From Sulfitobacter sp. F26169L (GTDB lineage: Bacteria > Pseudomonadota > Alphaproteobacteria > Rhodobacterales > Rhodobacteraceae), in NCBI RefSeq assembly GCF_026410285.1, contig NZ_JAPMLP010000002.1, positions 255,501-319,500 of the forward strand: a stretch of 64,000 nucleotides of DNA, in the 5' to 3' direction. Of the stretch, positions 16,880 to 25,775 are shown one piece after another; the stretch's first letter is position 1, and every line of letters begins with the position of its first letter. The notes beneath the pieces are model-generated. The model had not been told where the DNA came from, searched no databases, and was given only the letters and a program-made list of their open reading frames with translations. The translations under genes and the position numbers were made by a program.

Positions 16880-18736
16880 ATGAAGACTCCCGTTGCACAA
16901 ATCGCAAATACCGTGATCCCGATGGTGATAAATACGCCAAAGACTCCGTTAAGCACGGAGGAGACTGAAGCTGGCCATCCAGATTTTGGCGCATTTCTGG
17001 CGATGCTACCAAACACAGAAAAAGAAGACCCCTCCGGCACGATAGACCGCGATCAGCTTCTCCAGAATGATGCGCCTTTGCCAAAAGAGAAATCACAAAC
17101 GACGGCGTCACACACGATCGAGCAACGCGAGACGGCATCCAACGCGCGCAGTAGCGGAACCCCTGAAAAAAGGCACCAGCTTGACTCTTTTAGCGAGGAG
17201 CGATCAGTCTCGTCACGAATTGAAGGGGAACTCGGATCAGCTTCTTCCCCAGCGAATACGACAAACGTAACTGAAGGAAATCCGCGTTCGATTGCCCTAG
17301 AACGTTTGCCAACAAACGCTAATCTTGCGTCTGCTTTGACAGCCACTCAATTTCAGATGCAAACTGCTGATGACAAGGTGAAACAGGCCGAGGCTATGAC
17401 TTTACCTGTCACGAGAGAAACCAAGAAAAATAGTCCTGACCAGAGTGATCCAAAATTTTTGCGCAACGGCTGGAATGAAGATCAAACAGGCGGAATCCTA
17501 GACGAAAACGGGTCTGGCACCGCACGTAAAAAAGGCCTTTATGGCTCAGGAGCGGCAATATCGACAGAGCCAGACGCACGTTTACCACCAGCCAGGACAT
17601 CCTCGTCCCGAGATAGCGTCTCGACCAATACATCAACAGCTTTGAATAAATCGACCCAATCGACTTCTGATGTTTTTACACAAACTGGAATGGAACCCGC
17701 CAAGTTGGCGGATCAGGTCCGTGGACCTCGCCAATCCGATAGTATTTCAAAGCCGAAACCAGTGCACGCCGACCCTTTGAACGGTAACGCGCAGAGTGAG
17801 AATGACGCTACGGAATCGTTTCGGAAGCCTAAATCCGCGAAAATGTTAGATTCCATTCTGATACCAACGGGATCTAATGCTGGCGCACCGACCATGGCCA
17901 CCACCGCACCACCTTACCGCCGCGACTCCCCTCTTTCGCTAGGCCAGGCATTCGATCACGTTGATTCCCAGGTAGAAGCAGGAGGACAAAAACCCAAGGT
18001 CCTTTTACCTGAAAAACAAAGCTCGCGGCGGGCAGGTTTGCCTACGATACATACGAGCCTGACAGACCAAGATAACAGGAGTGGTGACATACACCTTACG
18101 ACTGGCAAATCCCATCAGACGACGACGCGTAGTCAGACGGAAGAGACACCCGCTTCCGGCATTATAAGAAAGTTGCTCCCAGCGAAGCATGCAGGAAAGA
18201 TTGAAGACGGAGTAGGGATCAAACCTTCGCTGATGGCTTCATTAGAGAGCCCCGATTTATCTAGCTGGGACAGTGTGCGGATTTCAAATATTCCTCAATC
18301 AGCACTTCAACCGCTACGTAGTGAATTGCCACCACACGTTGCACGGCAAATGATAGAGGTCATGGTGCAAGCCGTCCATCGACCTGTTGAAATTGCGCTG
18401 TCGCCGCAAGAACTGGGGCGGGTACGCATGTCTATCATTACTGATGACGGGGCGATTACTGTCAATATTATTGCGGAACGTGCCGATACAATTGACTTGA
18501 TGCGCCGTCATATCGATCAGTTGGGCCAGACATTTCGCAATATGGGCTACGAACAGATCAACTTCGCTTTTGGTCATGGCGCAAGCCGTGGTGATGAAGG
18601 CGAAAAGCAGCCGCATGACGGGCAGACAGGCACTTTGCCAGACGGCGATGAACGGACAGTCCAGGAGACCAACGCAGAAACCGCCGTTATTCAACTGGAT
18701 AGTTTGTCTGAAAGCGGCGTCGATATCCGCCTTTAA
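16880..18736 (+). CDS. fliK: Flagellar hook-length control protein FliK
   Basis: 618 residues. The first 480 residues are hydrophilic, Ser/Thr/Lys-rich and disordered-looking, as in FliK rulers. The conserved C-terminal Flg_hook domain begins near residue 490 (RPVEIALSPQELGRVRMSI, then TIDLMRRHIDQLGQTFRNMG). FliK is exported, measures the hook and triggers FlhB to switch substrate. Divergent from flgJ and 9 nt upstream of flgD. The disordered part has a less GC-rich, more irregular base composition than its neighbours. Confidence 0.9.
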   Translation: MKTPVAQIANTVIPMVINTPKTPLSTEETEAGHPDFGAFLAMLPNTEKEDPSGTIDRDQLLQNDAPLPKEKSQTTASHTIEQRETASNARSSGTPEKRHQLDSFSEERSVSSRIEGELGSASSPANTTNVTEGNPRSIALERLPTNANLASALTATQFQMQTADDKVKQAEAMTLPVTRETKKNSPDQSDPKFLRNGWNEDQTGGILDENGSGTARKKGLYGSGAAISTEPDARLPPARTSSSRDSVSTNTSTALNKSTQSTSDVFTQTGMEPAKLADQVRGPRQSDSISKPKPVHADPLNGNAQSENDATESFRKPKSAKMLDSILIPTGSNAGAPTMATTAPPYRRDSPLSLGQAFDHVDSQVEAGGQKPKVLLPEKQSSRRAGLPTIHTSLTDQDNRSGDIHLTTGKSHQTTTRSQTEETPASGIIRKLLPAKHAGKIEDGVGIKPSLMASLESPDLSSWDSVRISNIPQSALQPLRSELPPHVARQMIEVMVQAVHRPVEIALSPQELGRVRMSIITDDGAITVNIIAERADTIDLMRRHIDQLGQTFRNMGYEQINFAFGHGASRGDEGEKQPHDGQTGTLPDGDERTVQETNAETAVIQLDSLSESGVDIRL

Positions 18737-18745
18737 GGAATAATT

Positions 18746-19411
18746 ATGATACCTTCTGCTCTGACACCTTCGGGTGTCGCTACCACCGCAGGATCTGCAC
18801 CGCAGACCAGCGCCGTGCTGTCATCGGACTTTGAAACCTTTATCAACATGCTGACCACACAGGCCAAATATCAAGACCCGCTAGAGCCGTTGGACAGTTC
18901 GGAATATGCCGCGCAACTTGCGCAGTTTTCGATGGTCGAACAGCAGGTGTTGTCAAACGATCTATTGACCGCATTGGCCAACCAGTTGGGTAGTGGAACC
19001 ATGGGGCAGATGGCCGGATGGATCGGAATGGAGGGACGGACAACCGCACCCGTCCCGTTTGACAGCGCGCCGATCACTGTTCTGCCGACCCCTCCCGCCG
19101 GCGCTGAGGAAATGCAATTGGTAGTTTTTGATGTGCAGGGTCGCGAGGTTGATCGCGGCGCGTTGCCTGTTTCTTCCGATCCGGTTGTTTGGGCGGGGGT
19201 CGGGCCGGATGGACGGCCCGTGCCTGCCGGTCTTTACCGCTTCGAAGTGGAGGCAACAGGGGCCAATGGCATTACGCTACCAACCACACAGGCCGCAACT
19301 TATGCACGCATCATCGAAGTACAAAACCTTGGCGCGGAAGCTCGCGTGGTGTTTGCCGGAGGTGCAGAAGCGCCTGCTTCCAGCATCACCGCACTTCGCG
19401 AAGGCACATGA
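18746..19411 (+). CDS. flgD: Hook cap protein FlgD
   Basis: 221 residues. The N-terminal motif LSSDFETFINMLTTQAKYQDP and PLDSSEYAAQLAQFSMVEQQ is the FlgD signature. A C-terminal FlgD Ig-like fold follows (VFDVQGREVDRGALPVSSDP; GRPVPAGLYRFEVEA). FlgD is the scaffold cap for hook polymerisation. AAGGA stands 7 nt before the ATG. Its end lies 2 nt from the convergent oxidoreductase gene. Confidence 0.95.
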   Translation: MIPSALTPSGVATTAGSAPQTSAVLSSDFETFINMLTTQAKYQDPLEPLDSSEYAAQLAQFSMVEQQVLSNDLLTALANQLGSGTMGQMAGWIGMEGRTTAPVPFDSAPITVLPTPPAGAEEMQLVVFDVQGREVDRGALPVSSDPVVWAGVGPDGRPVPAGLYRFEVEATGANGITLPTTQAATYARIIEVQNLGAEARVVFAGGAEAPASSITALREGT

Positions 19412-19413
19412 TT

Positions 19414-20742
19414 TTAGCGGTCGGCAAGCATGAAGGCAGCGTAGGCAAACGGCATAACCGCGCGGCGCCACCTGCCCAGTTCGAAACGTCTCAAGGGTTG
19501 TCGTATCGTTTCGGGATAAATCAAATCCGGTGTCTTTTCCTGCACCAGCTGCGCCAGCAATGCGCCGCTGTAACTGCCCATCGCGACGCCGTTACCATGG
19601 TAGCACATTCCGGCCCATAATCCGCGCTGGTCGGGGACTTGCCCGACAAACGGCATCAGATCACGGGCAAGACATACCATTCCTGACCATCCGTGCGCTG
19701 CTTCGACCGTCTGCCACGCCGGAAACATTGCATCAAATTCCGTGCGAATTTTTGCTTTGGCCTTTGCTTCGGCTTTCGCTCCACTACGCAATCCACCCCG
19801 CATACCGAACAAAAAACGCCGGTCCGGCATCAGGCGGAAGTAGTGCAACAAATTGCGGGTATCGTAAGCCATCTGCTCGCTGGTCCATCCGGCTTCGGCC
19901 AGTTCATCATCGCTCAGCGGGCGGGTGACAATGACGTTGGATTGGCTGGGCATATAACGCCCTGCCAACCAATCAGGCAGGTTTTCGGATGAATACCCGT
20001 TAGTTGCCAAAATAACTTGATCAGCTTTCAACGTATGGCCATTCACCTTCAGTGCCCAACCGTCGATCCGGTTGTCCATCGAGGTTACGAGGCTTTTTTC
20101 AAATATTTGAGCGCCCGCTGCCGTCGTAGCGCGCGCCAGCCCGCGGATGTATTTGCGCGGGTTCAGGCCAAACCCTGCTTCAACCGTAAGACCCCCATGA
20201 AACGGGCCAGCCATGCCCATTGGCGCAAGATCTTCCGCGCTGTGTATTTGATGGGGCACGCCGTAATTTTCCGCAATACTCCCGGCATGTGTTTTCAAAG
20301 CATCCAGATCTTTGGGCCGATGGGCAAGGGATGTCTCACCGTGCGAATGGCGATCAACATCAATGGTGTTTTCTTCAATTATGCTTTCAACGAACTGGAT
20401 CGCTGCCACCTCGGTTCGGCGGAATTCAACCCGCCCCTTGGTGCCAAAGCGGCTATCAAGAGCCGCGTCATCTGCTATTCCGCCACCCAAGCAGCAAAAG
20501 CCGCCATTGCGGCCCGATGCGCCCCAGCCAATGCGCTGTGCCTCCAGCACGGTTACAGTGATACCCGCACGCGCCAGAAACAGCGCCGCAGTCAGTCCGG
20601 TGAAACCTGCGCCGATAATAGCAACATCAGTTCGCGCCGCCGCCGAAAATTCGGGCTGCGCAGGAATCTCACAGGTTTCATCCCACCAACACCCGGCGCG
20701 GGGACCTTCGCCATAAGCGTACTCATTAAACAGACGCTTCAC
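19414..20742 (-). CDS. FAD-dependent amine oxidase, PuuB-like
   Basis: 442 residues, DAO-family flavoprotein. The dinucleotide-binding motif VAIIGAGFTGLTAAL is at about 40-53 and the flavin-linked motif WGASGRNGGF at about 73-82, as in gamma-glutamylputrescine oxidase PuuB. It is the last gene of the putrescine transporter operon, overlapping the upstream permease gene by 4 nt. Inference: oxidation of putrescine or a glutamylated derivative after import. No gamma-glutamylputrescine synthetase gene is in the window, so the exact substrate is open. Confidence 0.85.
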   Translation of the reverse strand: MKRLFNEYAYGEGPRAGCWWDETCEIPAQPEFSAAARTDVAIIGAGFTGLTAALFLARAGITVTVLEAQRIGWGASGRNGGFCCLGGGIADDAALDSRFGTKGRVEFRRTEVAAIQFVESIIEENTIDVDRHSHGETSLAHRPKDLDALKTHAGSIAENYGVPHQIHSAEDLAPMGMAGPFHGGLTVEAGFGLNPRKYIRGLARATTAAGAQIFEKSLVTSMDNRIDGWALKVNGHTLKADQVILATNGYSSENLPDWLAGRYMPSQSNVIVTRPLSDDELAEAGWTSEQMAYDTRNLLHYFRLMPDRRFLFGMRGGLRSGAKAEAKAKAKIRTEFDAMFPAWQTVEAAHGWSGMVCLARDLMPFVGQVPDQRGLWAGMCYHGNGVAMGSYSGALLAQLVQEKTPDLIYPETIRQPLRRFELGRWRRAVMPFAYAAFMLADR

Positions 20743-21557
20743 GCGCCACGCTCTGCCGCCTGTGCATCTCTTTGGGCACGCACCGAATTTCGCTTGGACA
20801 CCAATGAAGCACTGATCACACCAACCGTCACAATCCCGATCATCAATGTAGAAAGCGCGTTTATTTCTGGCGAAACGCCAAGGCGCACCGCGCTCCAGAT
20901 TTTGATCGGCAAGGTGGTTGATGACGGACCGGACACAAACGATGCGATCACCAGATCATCAAGGCTGAGCGTGAAGGCCAGAAGCCAGCCTGAAATCACG
21001 GCAGGCGCGATAATTGGTAGCGTCACAAGCCGGAAGGCATCAAAACGGTTGCACCCCAGATCAAGGGCCGCTTCCTCCAGCGAGCGGTCAAAACTGACCA
21101 GCCGAGACGAAACAACAACCGACACGAAACACATCGAAAAAGTCGTATGCGCCAGAACGATTGTCAGCACACCACGATCAAGACCGATGCCAATAAACAA
21201 CAACAGAAGCGACAGGCCCGTGATTACTTCGGGCATAACAAGCGGCGCATAGATCATACCGGAAAACAGTGTGCGGCCAAAGAAGCGGCCGCTGTTCACC
21301 AGCACATAGGCCGCCATCGTTCCCAAGATAGTTGCGAACGTAGACGAGATAATTGCCACTTCGAGCGTAATCCAGGCGGCACTTAAAAACGCTTCATCGC
21401 GCAGCAATTCGCCGTACCATTTGGTTGAAAAGCCTGCCCATACCGTGACCAGTTTGGATTCGTTGAAGCTGTAGATCACCAGTAGGACCATAGGCAGGTA
21501 CAGAAAGGTGAACCCGAGGGTCAGCGATGTGACGTTAAAGATGCTCAGACGTTTCAT
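20739..21557 (-). CDS. potI: Putrescine ABC transporter permease, PotI-like
   Basis: 272 residues with about six membrane helices and the EAA loop EEAALDLGCNRFDAFRLVTLP that docks the ATPase. Family: binding-protein-dependent permeases of the PotC/PotI type. Overlaps the PotH-like permease and the oxidase gene by 4 nt on each side. Confidence 0.87.
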   Translation of the reverse strand: MKRLSIFNVTSLTLGFTFLYLPMVLLVIYSFNESKLVTVWAGFSTKWYGELLRDEAFLSAAWITLEVAIISSTFATILGTMAAYVLVNSGRFFGRTLFSGMIYAPLVMPEVITGLSLLLLFIGIGLDRGVLTIVLAHTTFSMCFVSVVVSSRLVSFDRSLEEAALDLGCNRFDAFRLVTLPIIAPAVISGWLLAFTLSLDDLVIASFVSGPSSTTLPIKIWSAVRLGVSPEINALSTLMIGIVTVGVISASLVSKRNSVRAQRDAQAAERGA

Positions 21558-22429
21558 GCTTCGGCCTCCGCCTGCTTTTGCTGGTTTCGCTGGAACAGCA
21601 CGATCGGCACGATCAGGATCAACAGCAGAATAACTGCCACCGCCGAGGCCACCGGCCAGTCACGGTTGTTGAAGAACTCCTCAAACAGAACCTTGCCGAT
21701 CATTAACGTGCCAGAACCACCCAGCAGCGAAGGGATAACGAATTCGCCCAGCGCCGGAATGAACACCAGAAAACATCCCGCGATTATTCCGTTTTTGGAC
21801 AGCGGCACCGTTACAAGCCAGAATGCGGAGAGGCGCGAACAGCCAAGGTCTTCTGCTGCTTCGATCAGGCTGTCATCCATACGCTCAAGCTGCGCGTAGA
21901 TCGGCAGGATCATAAATGGCAGGTAGGTATAGACGATCCCGATATACACGGCCGTGTTGGTGTTCAGTATCGTCAGCGGCTCTGAAATCAAACCGATAGA
22001 CAGCAGGAACTGGTTCAGGAGTCCTTCATTGCTCAGGATACCGATCCACGCATACACGCGGATCAGAAACGAGGTCCAGAAAGGCAGGATCACCAACATC
22101 ATCAAGGTTGCGCGCCATTCTTGCGGGGCGCGGGCCATACCGTAGGCCATCGGATACCCTACCAGCAAAGTCAGAATTGTGGAGAACAGGGCAATTTTCA
22201 AACTGCTCAGGTAGGCTTTGTAATACAGATCATCGCTTGTCAGAAACTTGAAATTCTCAAAATCAAGCCCTTGGATCAACGCGCCAAAACCGTCCTTCAG
22301 CGTCGGAGTATAGGGCGGGATCGCGAGCGCAGTGTCCGAAAGCGATATCTTGAACACGATCAGAAAGGGAACCAGAAAAAGCGCCAGCAGCCATATGTAT
22401 GGCACCGCAATCAATGCAAATCTGCGCAT
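21554..22429 (-). CDS. potH: Putrescine ABC transporter permease, PotH-like
   Basis: 291 residues, six predicted membrane helices, EAA loop IEAAEDLGCSRLSAFWLVTVP. Family PotB/PotH. Its start overlaps the stop of the unknown membrane-anchored gene by one base (TGATG), and its stop overlaps potI by ATGA. With potG and potF it makes a complete importer. Confidence 0.87.
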   Translation of the reverse strand: MRRFALIAVPYIWLLALFLVPFLIVFKISLSDTALAIPPYTPTLKDGFGALIQGLDFENFKFLTSDDLYYKAYLSSLKIALFSTILTLLVGYPMAYGMARAPQEWRATLMMLVILPFWTSFLIRVYAWIGILSNEGLLNQFLLSIGLISEPLTILNTNTAVYIGIVYTYLPFMILPIYAQLERMDDSLIEAAEDLGCSRLSAFWLVTVPLSKNGIIAGCFLVFIPALGEFVIPSLLGGSGTLMIGKVLFEEFFNNRDWPVASAVAVILLLILIVPIVLFQRNQQKQAEAEA

Positions 22430-23265
22430 CAGTTTTCCTCCCAGTAAGGTGTGACGGTAAGGCTTACCTCACCTGTACGGTTCTTGAAATAGTCCACACC
22501 GGCAGGGCGTTGCTCTTCCATAAAGAGGGCCGCAGCAAAATAGGCGTCCTTCACCGAAATATCCTTTCTGCTGTCCATCCCGTGCGTTGCGCGCAGCGCA
22601 CGCATGTTCCAGCGCCTGCCAAGGCGTCTGGGCACAGCGGCAAACAGATAAGCATCCCAACCCATCGGCGGCGTAATTTCCAACAGTTTGAAACCGCTGG
22701 TTTCAAACCCTTGCCTTGCAAAGGCCGCCGTGACCTCGGGGCCGGTTTTAGCGTACCGAATATTTTCAGGCAGAGCGTTTATTTTGGAAAGGATCGTGCC
22801 CGTCTTGCCAGTCATTCTCTCGAACAATTCGTCAAACTGTGCCGCAGCCTCCTCGGTGTCTTCTTTCCAGTCAAAATACACCAATGGCATGACGGCATCT
22901 GTGTTCAAATGGATCGACACAAGTGCTTGCACAACGATACCACCGAAATCTTCGGGGCCAGCACCATCATCATATTGATCCCAAATTTCCCAATCTTCCG
23001 GCGCATCAGACGGTAGCACTCCTTGCGCCATCATATCATCGACAAACCTGAGCAAACCGGAATGACCGTTTGACATGTCATGTGCAAACACACGCAATCT
23101 GTCCTTGAGCGGTGGCAATTCTAGATCGGGCAGTTCGGGAGGACTGACGGGAGGTGCCTGTATTGGCGGGGGCCGTTTTACGGGCCTGCGAAAATACCAT
23201 ATCAGGCCGACGATAATTGCGGCCAAGGGCAGATAGTTCAGAAAGAGGCTTTCCAGAAAACTCAT
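22429..23265 (-). CDS. Unknown membrane-anchored protein inside the putrescine operon
   Basis: 278 residues. One N-terminal membrane helix (residues about 9-25, ending in YFRRPVKRPP), a Pro-rich spacer to about residue 50, then a soluble domain of some 225 residues rich in Asp, Glu and Trp (DWEIWDQYDDGAGPEDFGGI; WNMRALRATHGMDSRKDI). I do not recognise the family. The ATG at 23265 is chosen because it overlaps the potG stop as ATGA; a longer in-frame start would run into potG. It overlaps potH by one base. Such tight coupling on both sides argues for a function with the transporter, such as regulation or assembly, but that is inference. Confidence 0.8.
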   Translation of the reverse strand: MSFLESLFLNYLPLAAIIVGLIWYFRRPVKRPPPIQAPPVSPPELPDLELPPLKDRLRVFAHDMSNGHSGLLRFVDDMMAQGVLPSDAPEDWEIWDQYDDGAGPEDFGGIVVQALVSIHLNTDAVMPLVYFDWKEDTEEAAAQFDELFERMTGKTGTILSKINALPENIRYAKTGPEVTAAFARQGFETSGFKLLEITPPMGWDAYLFAAVPRRLGRRWNMRALRATHGMDSRKDISVKDAYFAAALFMEEQRPAGVDYFKNRTGEVSLTVTPYWEEN

Positions 23266-24389
23266 TCTGCCAAAAGCACTCCGGCGGTCGCGTTCCATCG
23301 GATCCAGACGGAATCTTCCCATGTGATATCACGGCGCGACAGGCGGCGGGTGTTTGCGGTCTGCGCCTTGATGATCTGCCCCCCCGGCAATTCCACGTGA
23401 TAGGTGCTGAGATTTCCCAGATAGGCGATGTCCAGAACCTTGCCTTCAACGGCATTTTCAGCTTCTTCCGGCTTTTCCTTGGTGATCGAGATTTTTTCAG
23501 GGCGGATGGCAAGATGACACTCCTGCCCCTCGCTGAAAGGCCGCTCGGAGGTTGCGAGAATTGGCGCTTGGTTGACCCCCCAATCCACGTAATATTGCCC
23601 CTTCTTGGCTGCCTGGGCAGTGCCACTGATAATATTCACGTCACCGATGAAATCGGCCACATAAACGCTGTTGGGCGTTTCATAGATACCGCTTGGGGTG
23701 GCCACCTGAATGATCCGGCCTTCATCCATTACGGCCACGCGCGATGCGACGGTCATCGCTTCTTCCTGATCGTGGGTCACGATGACAAAGGTGGTGCCGG
23801 TCGTTTCCTGAATATCCATCAATTCAAACTGGGTATCCTGCCGCAGTTTTTTGTCCAGCGCGCCCAGCGGCTCGTCCAGCAGCAACAACTTTGGCCCCTT
23901 GGCGAGACTGCGCGCCAGTGCGACACGCTGGCGCTGACCACCTGATATCTGGTGCGGCTTGCGGCGGGCGAATTTCTCCAGCCGCGTCAGCTTGAGCATT
24001 TCTGACACCCGCGCGTCAATCTTGTCTTTCGGCATCTTGTCCCGTTTGAGGCCGAAAGCGATGTTGTCGTAAACGCTCAGGTGCGGGAACAAGGCATACG
24101 ATTGGAACATCATGTTCACTGCGCGCTGGTTTGGCGGTACGTTTGCAATGTCCTGTCCGGCCAGTTCGATTGTGCCTTCCGAAACACTTTCAAATCCCGC
24201 GAGCATGCGCATCATTGTCGTTTTGCCACAGCCCGACGGGCCAAGCAGGGCAAAGAATTCTCTTTCGTAGATATCCTGCGTCAGGTCATCAATCGCAACA
24301 AATTCGCCAAAGCGTTTTGTAACGTTTTTGAACCGGATCAGGGGTTTTGCGTTCGGGTCGTCCCAAGGGGCGAAGACGGTTGTGCTCAC
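23262..24389 (-). CDS. potG: Putrescine ABC transporter ATPase, PotG-like
   Basis: 375 residues. Walker A GPSGCGKTTMMR, the ABC signature SGGQRQRVALARSL, Walker B LLLLDEPLGALDKKL and a C-terminal TOBE domain are all present. Length matches PotG (377 in E. coli). It energises import through PotH/PotI. It lies downstream of potF across a 72-nt gap that contains a strong stem-loop. Confidence 0.9.
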   Translation of the reverse strand: MSTTVFAPWDDPNAKPLIRFKNVTKRFGEFVAIDDLTQDIYEREFFALLGPSGCGKTTMMRMLAGFESVSEGTIELAGQDIANVPPNQRAVNMMFQSYALFPHLSVYDNIAFGLKRDKMPKDKIDARVSEMLKLTRLEKFARRKPHQISGGQRQRVALARSLAKGPKLLLLDEPLGALDKKLRQDTQFELMDIQETTGTTFVIVTHDQEEAMTVASRVAVMDEGRIIQVATPSGIYETPNSVYVADFIGDVNIISGTAQAAKKGQYYVDWGVNQAPILATSERPFSEGQECHLAIRPEKISITKEKPEEAENAVEGKVLDIAYLGNLSTYHVELPGGQIIKAQTANTRRLSRRDITWEDSVWIRWNATAGVLLAE

Positions 24390-24422
24390 GGGTGATATTC
24401 CTTGCGTTCGCCGCGTTTGGAT

Positions 24423-24448
24423 GGGGCGGCACCTGTGCGCGCCGCCCC
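24423..24448 (-). other. Stem-loop between potF and potG
   Basis: Perfect 8-bp stem GGGGCGGC / GCCGCCCC with a 10-nt loop, starting 13 nt after the potF stop. There is no U-run on the transcribed strand, so it is more likely a 3' stabiliser or processing barrier for the binding-protein message than a full terminator. An equivalent element follows the second binding-protein gene at 29721-29746. Confidence 0.6.
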
Positions 24449-24461
24449 GCTGTCTGACAGA

Positions 24462-25547
24462 TCAAGTACCGGATTTGATCTTGGTCCATGTGCGTGTCAC
24501 CACGCGCTGCACCTTTGGGGGGTAGGGGGTGGTGGTGAACAGGTTTTCCAGCGTGTCATCATCAGGATAAATCGCCGGATCGCCGATCACATCCTCCAGC
24601 AGGAACTCTTGCGAGGCCTTGTTGCCGTTGGCGTAATAAACATAGTTCGAAGCCGCCGCAGCGTTCTTGGCATCCATGATGAAGTTCAGGAATTTGTGTG
24701 CTGCTTCGACGTTTGGCGCATCAACCGGAATCGCCATCTGATCGAACCACATCTGCGCCCCTTCCTTGGCCGCATGATAAGCAATTTCTACACCATTATC
24801 AGCTTCTGCCGCGCGATCACGCGCCTGCAAGATATCGCCGGACCAGCCGACAGCCACACAGATGTCACCATTTGCCAAGGCGTTAATATATTCAGAGCTG
24901 TGGAATTTCTGGATGTAGGGCCGGACCTTGGCATAGACCTCTTCGGTTTTCGCGATAACTTCGGGGTCATGGCTGTCTGGATCCTCGCCGATGTATTTCA
25001 GCGCCATAGGCAGCATCTCGGCGGGGGCATCAAGGAAATGCACACCACATTCTGCCAGTTTGGACATGTTATCAGGGTTCAAAACCAGTTCGAGTGAATC
25101 AACAGGTGCGTCTTCACCAAGGATTTCACGCACCTTGCCCAGATTCACACCGATGCCAGTGGTGCCCCACATATAGTTGATGGAATAGGCGTTATCAGGG
25201 TCATACTGCTCTGTCCGGTCTGTCACTACACCCCACATGTTCGAGATGTTAGGCAGTTTGGACATATCCAGTTTCTGGAACGCACCCGCAGTGATCTGAC
25301 GTTGCAGGAACGTACCCGATGGCACAACAACATCATATCCCGATCCGCCAGCCAGCAATTTTGTCTCCAGCACTTCGTTGCTGTCAAAGACGTCGTAGAT
25401 CAGCTTGATGCCGGTTTCTTCTTCGAATTTGGCCAACAATTCTTCGTCGATATAGTCGGACCAGTTGTACACACGTACTTCTTCAGCCATGGCCATGCCA
25501 GCCAGCAGCGACACAGCCGCGGTACCAGTCAAAAGTGCTTTGATCAT
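24462..25547 (-). CDS. potF: Putrescine-binding periplasmic protein, PotF-like
   Basis: 361 residues, signal peptide ending near GMAMAEE. The mature start VRVYNWSDYIDEELLAKFEE is typical of PotD/PotF polyamine-binding proteins, as is AVGWSGDILQARDRA. First gene of the operon potF-potG-unknown-potH-potI-oxidase. The neighbouring oxidase and aminotransferase genes favour putrescine over spermidine. Confidence 0.9.
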   Translation of the reverse strand: MIKALLTGTAAVSLLAGMAMAEEVRVYNWSDYIDEELLAKFEEETGIKLIYDVFDSNEVLETKLLAGGSGYDVVVPSGTFLQRQITAGAFQKLDMSKLPNISNMWGVVTDRTEQYDPDNAYSINYMWGTTGIGVNLGKVREILGEDAPVDSLELVLNPDNMSKLAECGVHFLDAPAEMLPMALKYIGEDPDSHDPEVIAKTEEVYAKVRPYIQKFHSSEYINALANGDICVAVGWSGDILQARDRAAEADNGVEIAYHAAKEGAQMWFDQMAIPVDAPNVEAAHKFLNFIMDAKNAAAASNYVYYANGNKASQEFLLEDVIGDPAIYPDDDTLENLFTTTPYPPKVQRVVTRTWTKIKSGT

Positions 25548-25598
25548 TTACGGAACTCCCATCAGTTACACCGGGTTGATCCCGGCATTGGCGAAAAG

Positions 25599-25735
25599 AT
25601 GATCAAATTTCGCACTGTTTGCCAAGGCAAAACATGTCGATTACCCTCTTTTGAGAACATTTGAGCGCAAATACTTTTGCGCAAACGGAAACATCACAAT
25701 CCACAGCAAGATTGACCGCGCAAGAATTTGATCAT
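25599..25735. promoter_or_regulatory. Palindromes in the potF / aminotransferase divergent promoter region
   Basis: Three symmetric elements lie between the divergent starts. An 11-bp inverted repeat has arms at 25599-25609 (ATGATCAAATT) and 25725-25735. Between the arms are a 14-bp palindrome TTTGCCAAGGCAAA (25618-25631) and an 18-bp palindrome with arms GCGCAAA and TTTGCGC (25665-25682). The arrangement suggests one or more dimeric regulators acting on both operons, possibly with looping. The regulator is not identified. Confidence 0.55.
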
Positions 25736-25775
25736 ATTTTAAGCTCAGCCATACATTAGCCTATAGGGGCCTTTC

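Noticed and set aside
20017..21252. 411-codon plus-strand frame opposite the oxidase and permease genes
   Set aside because: Low-complexity, Arg/Ser-rich translation with no domain; the minus-strand genes have clear family motifs.
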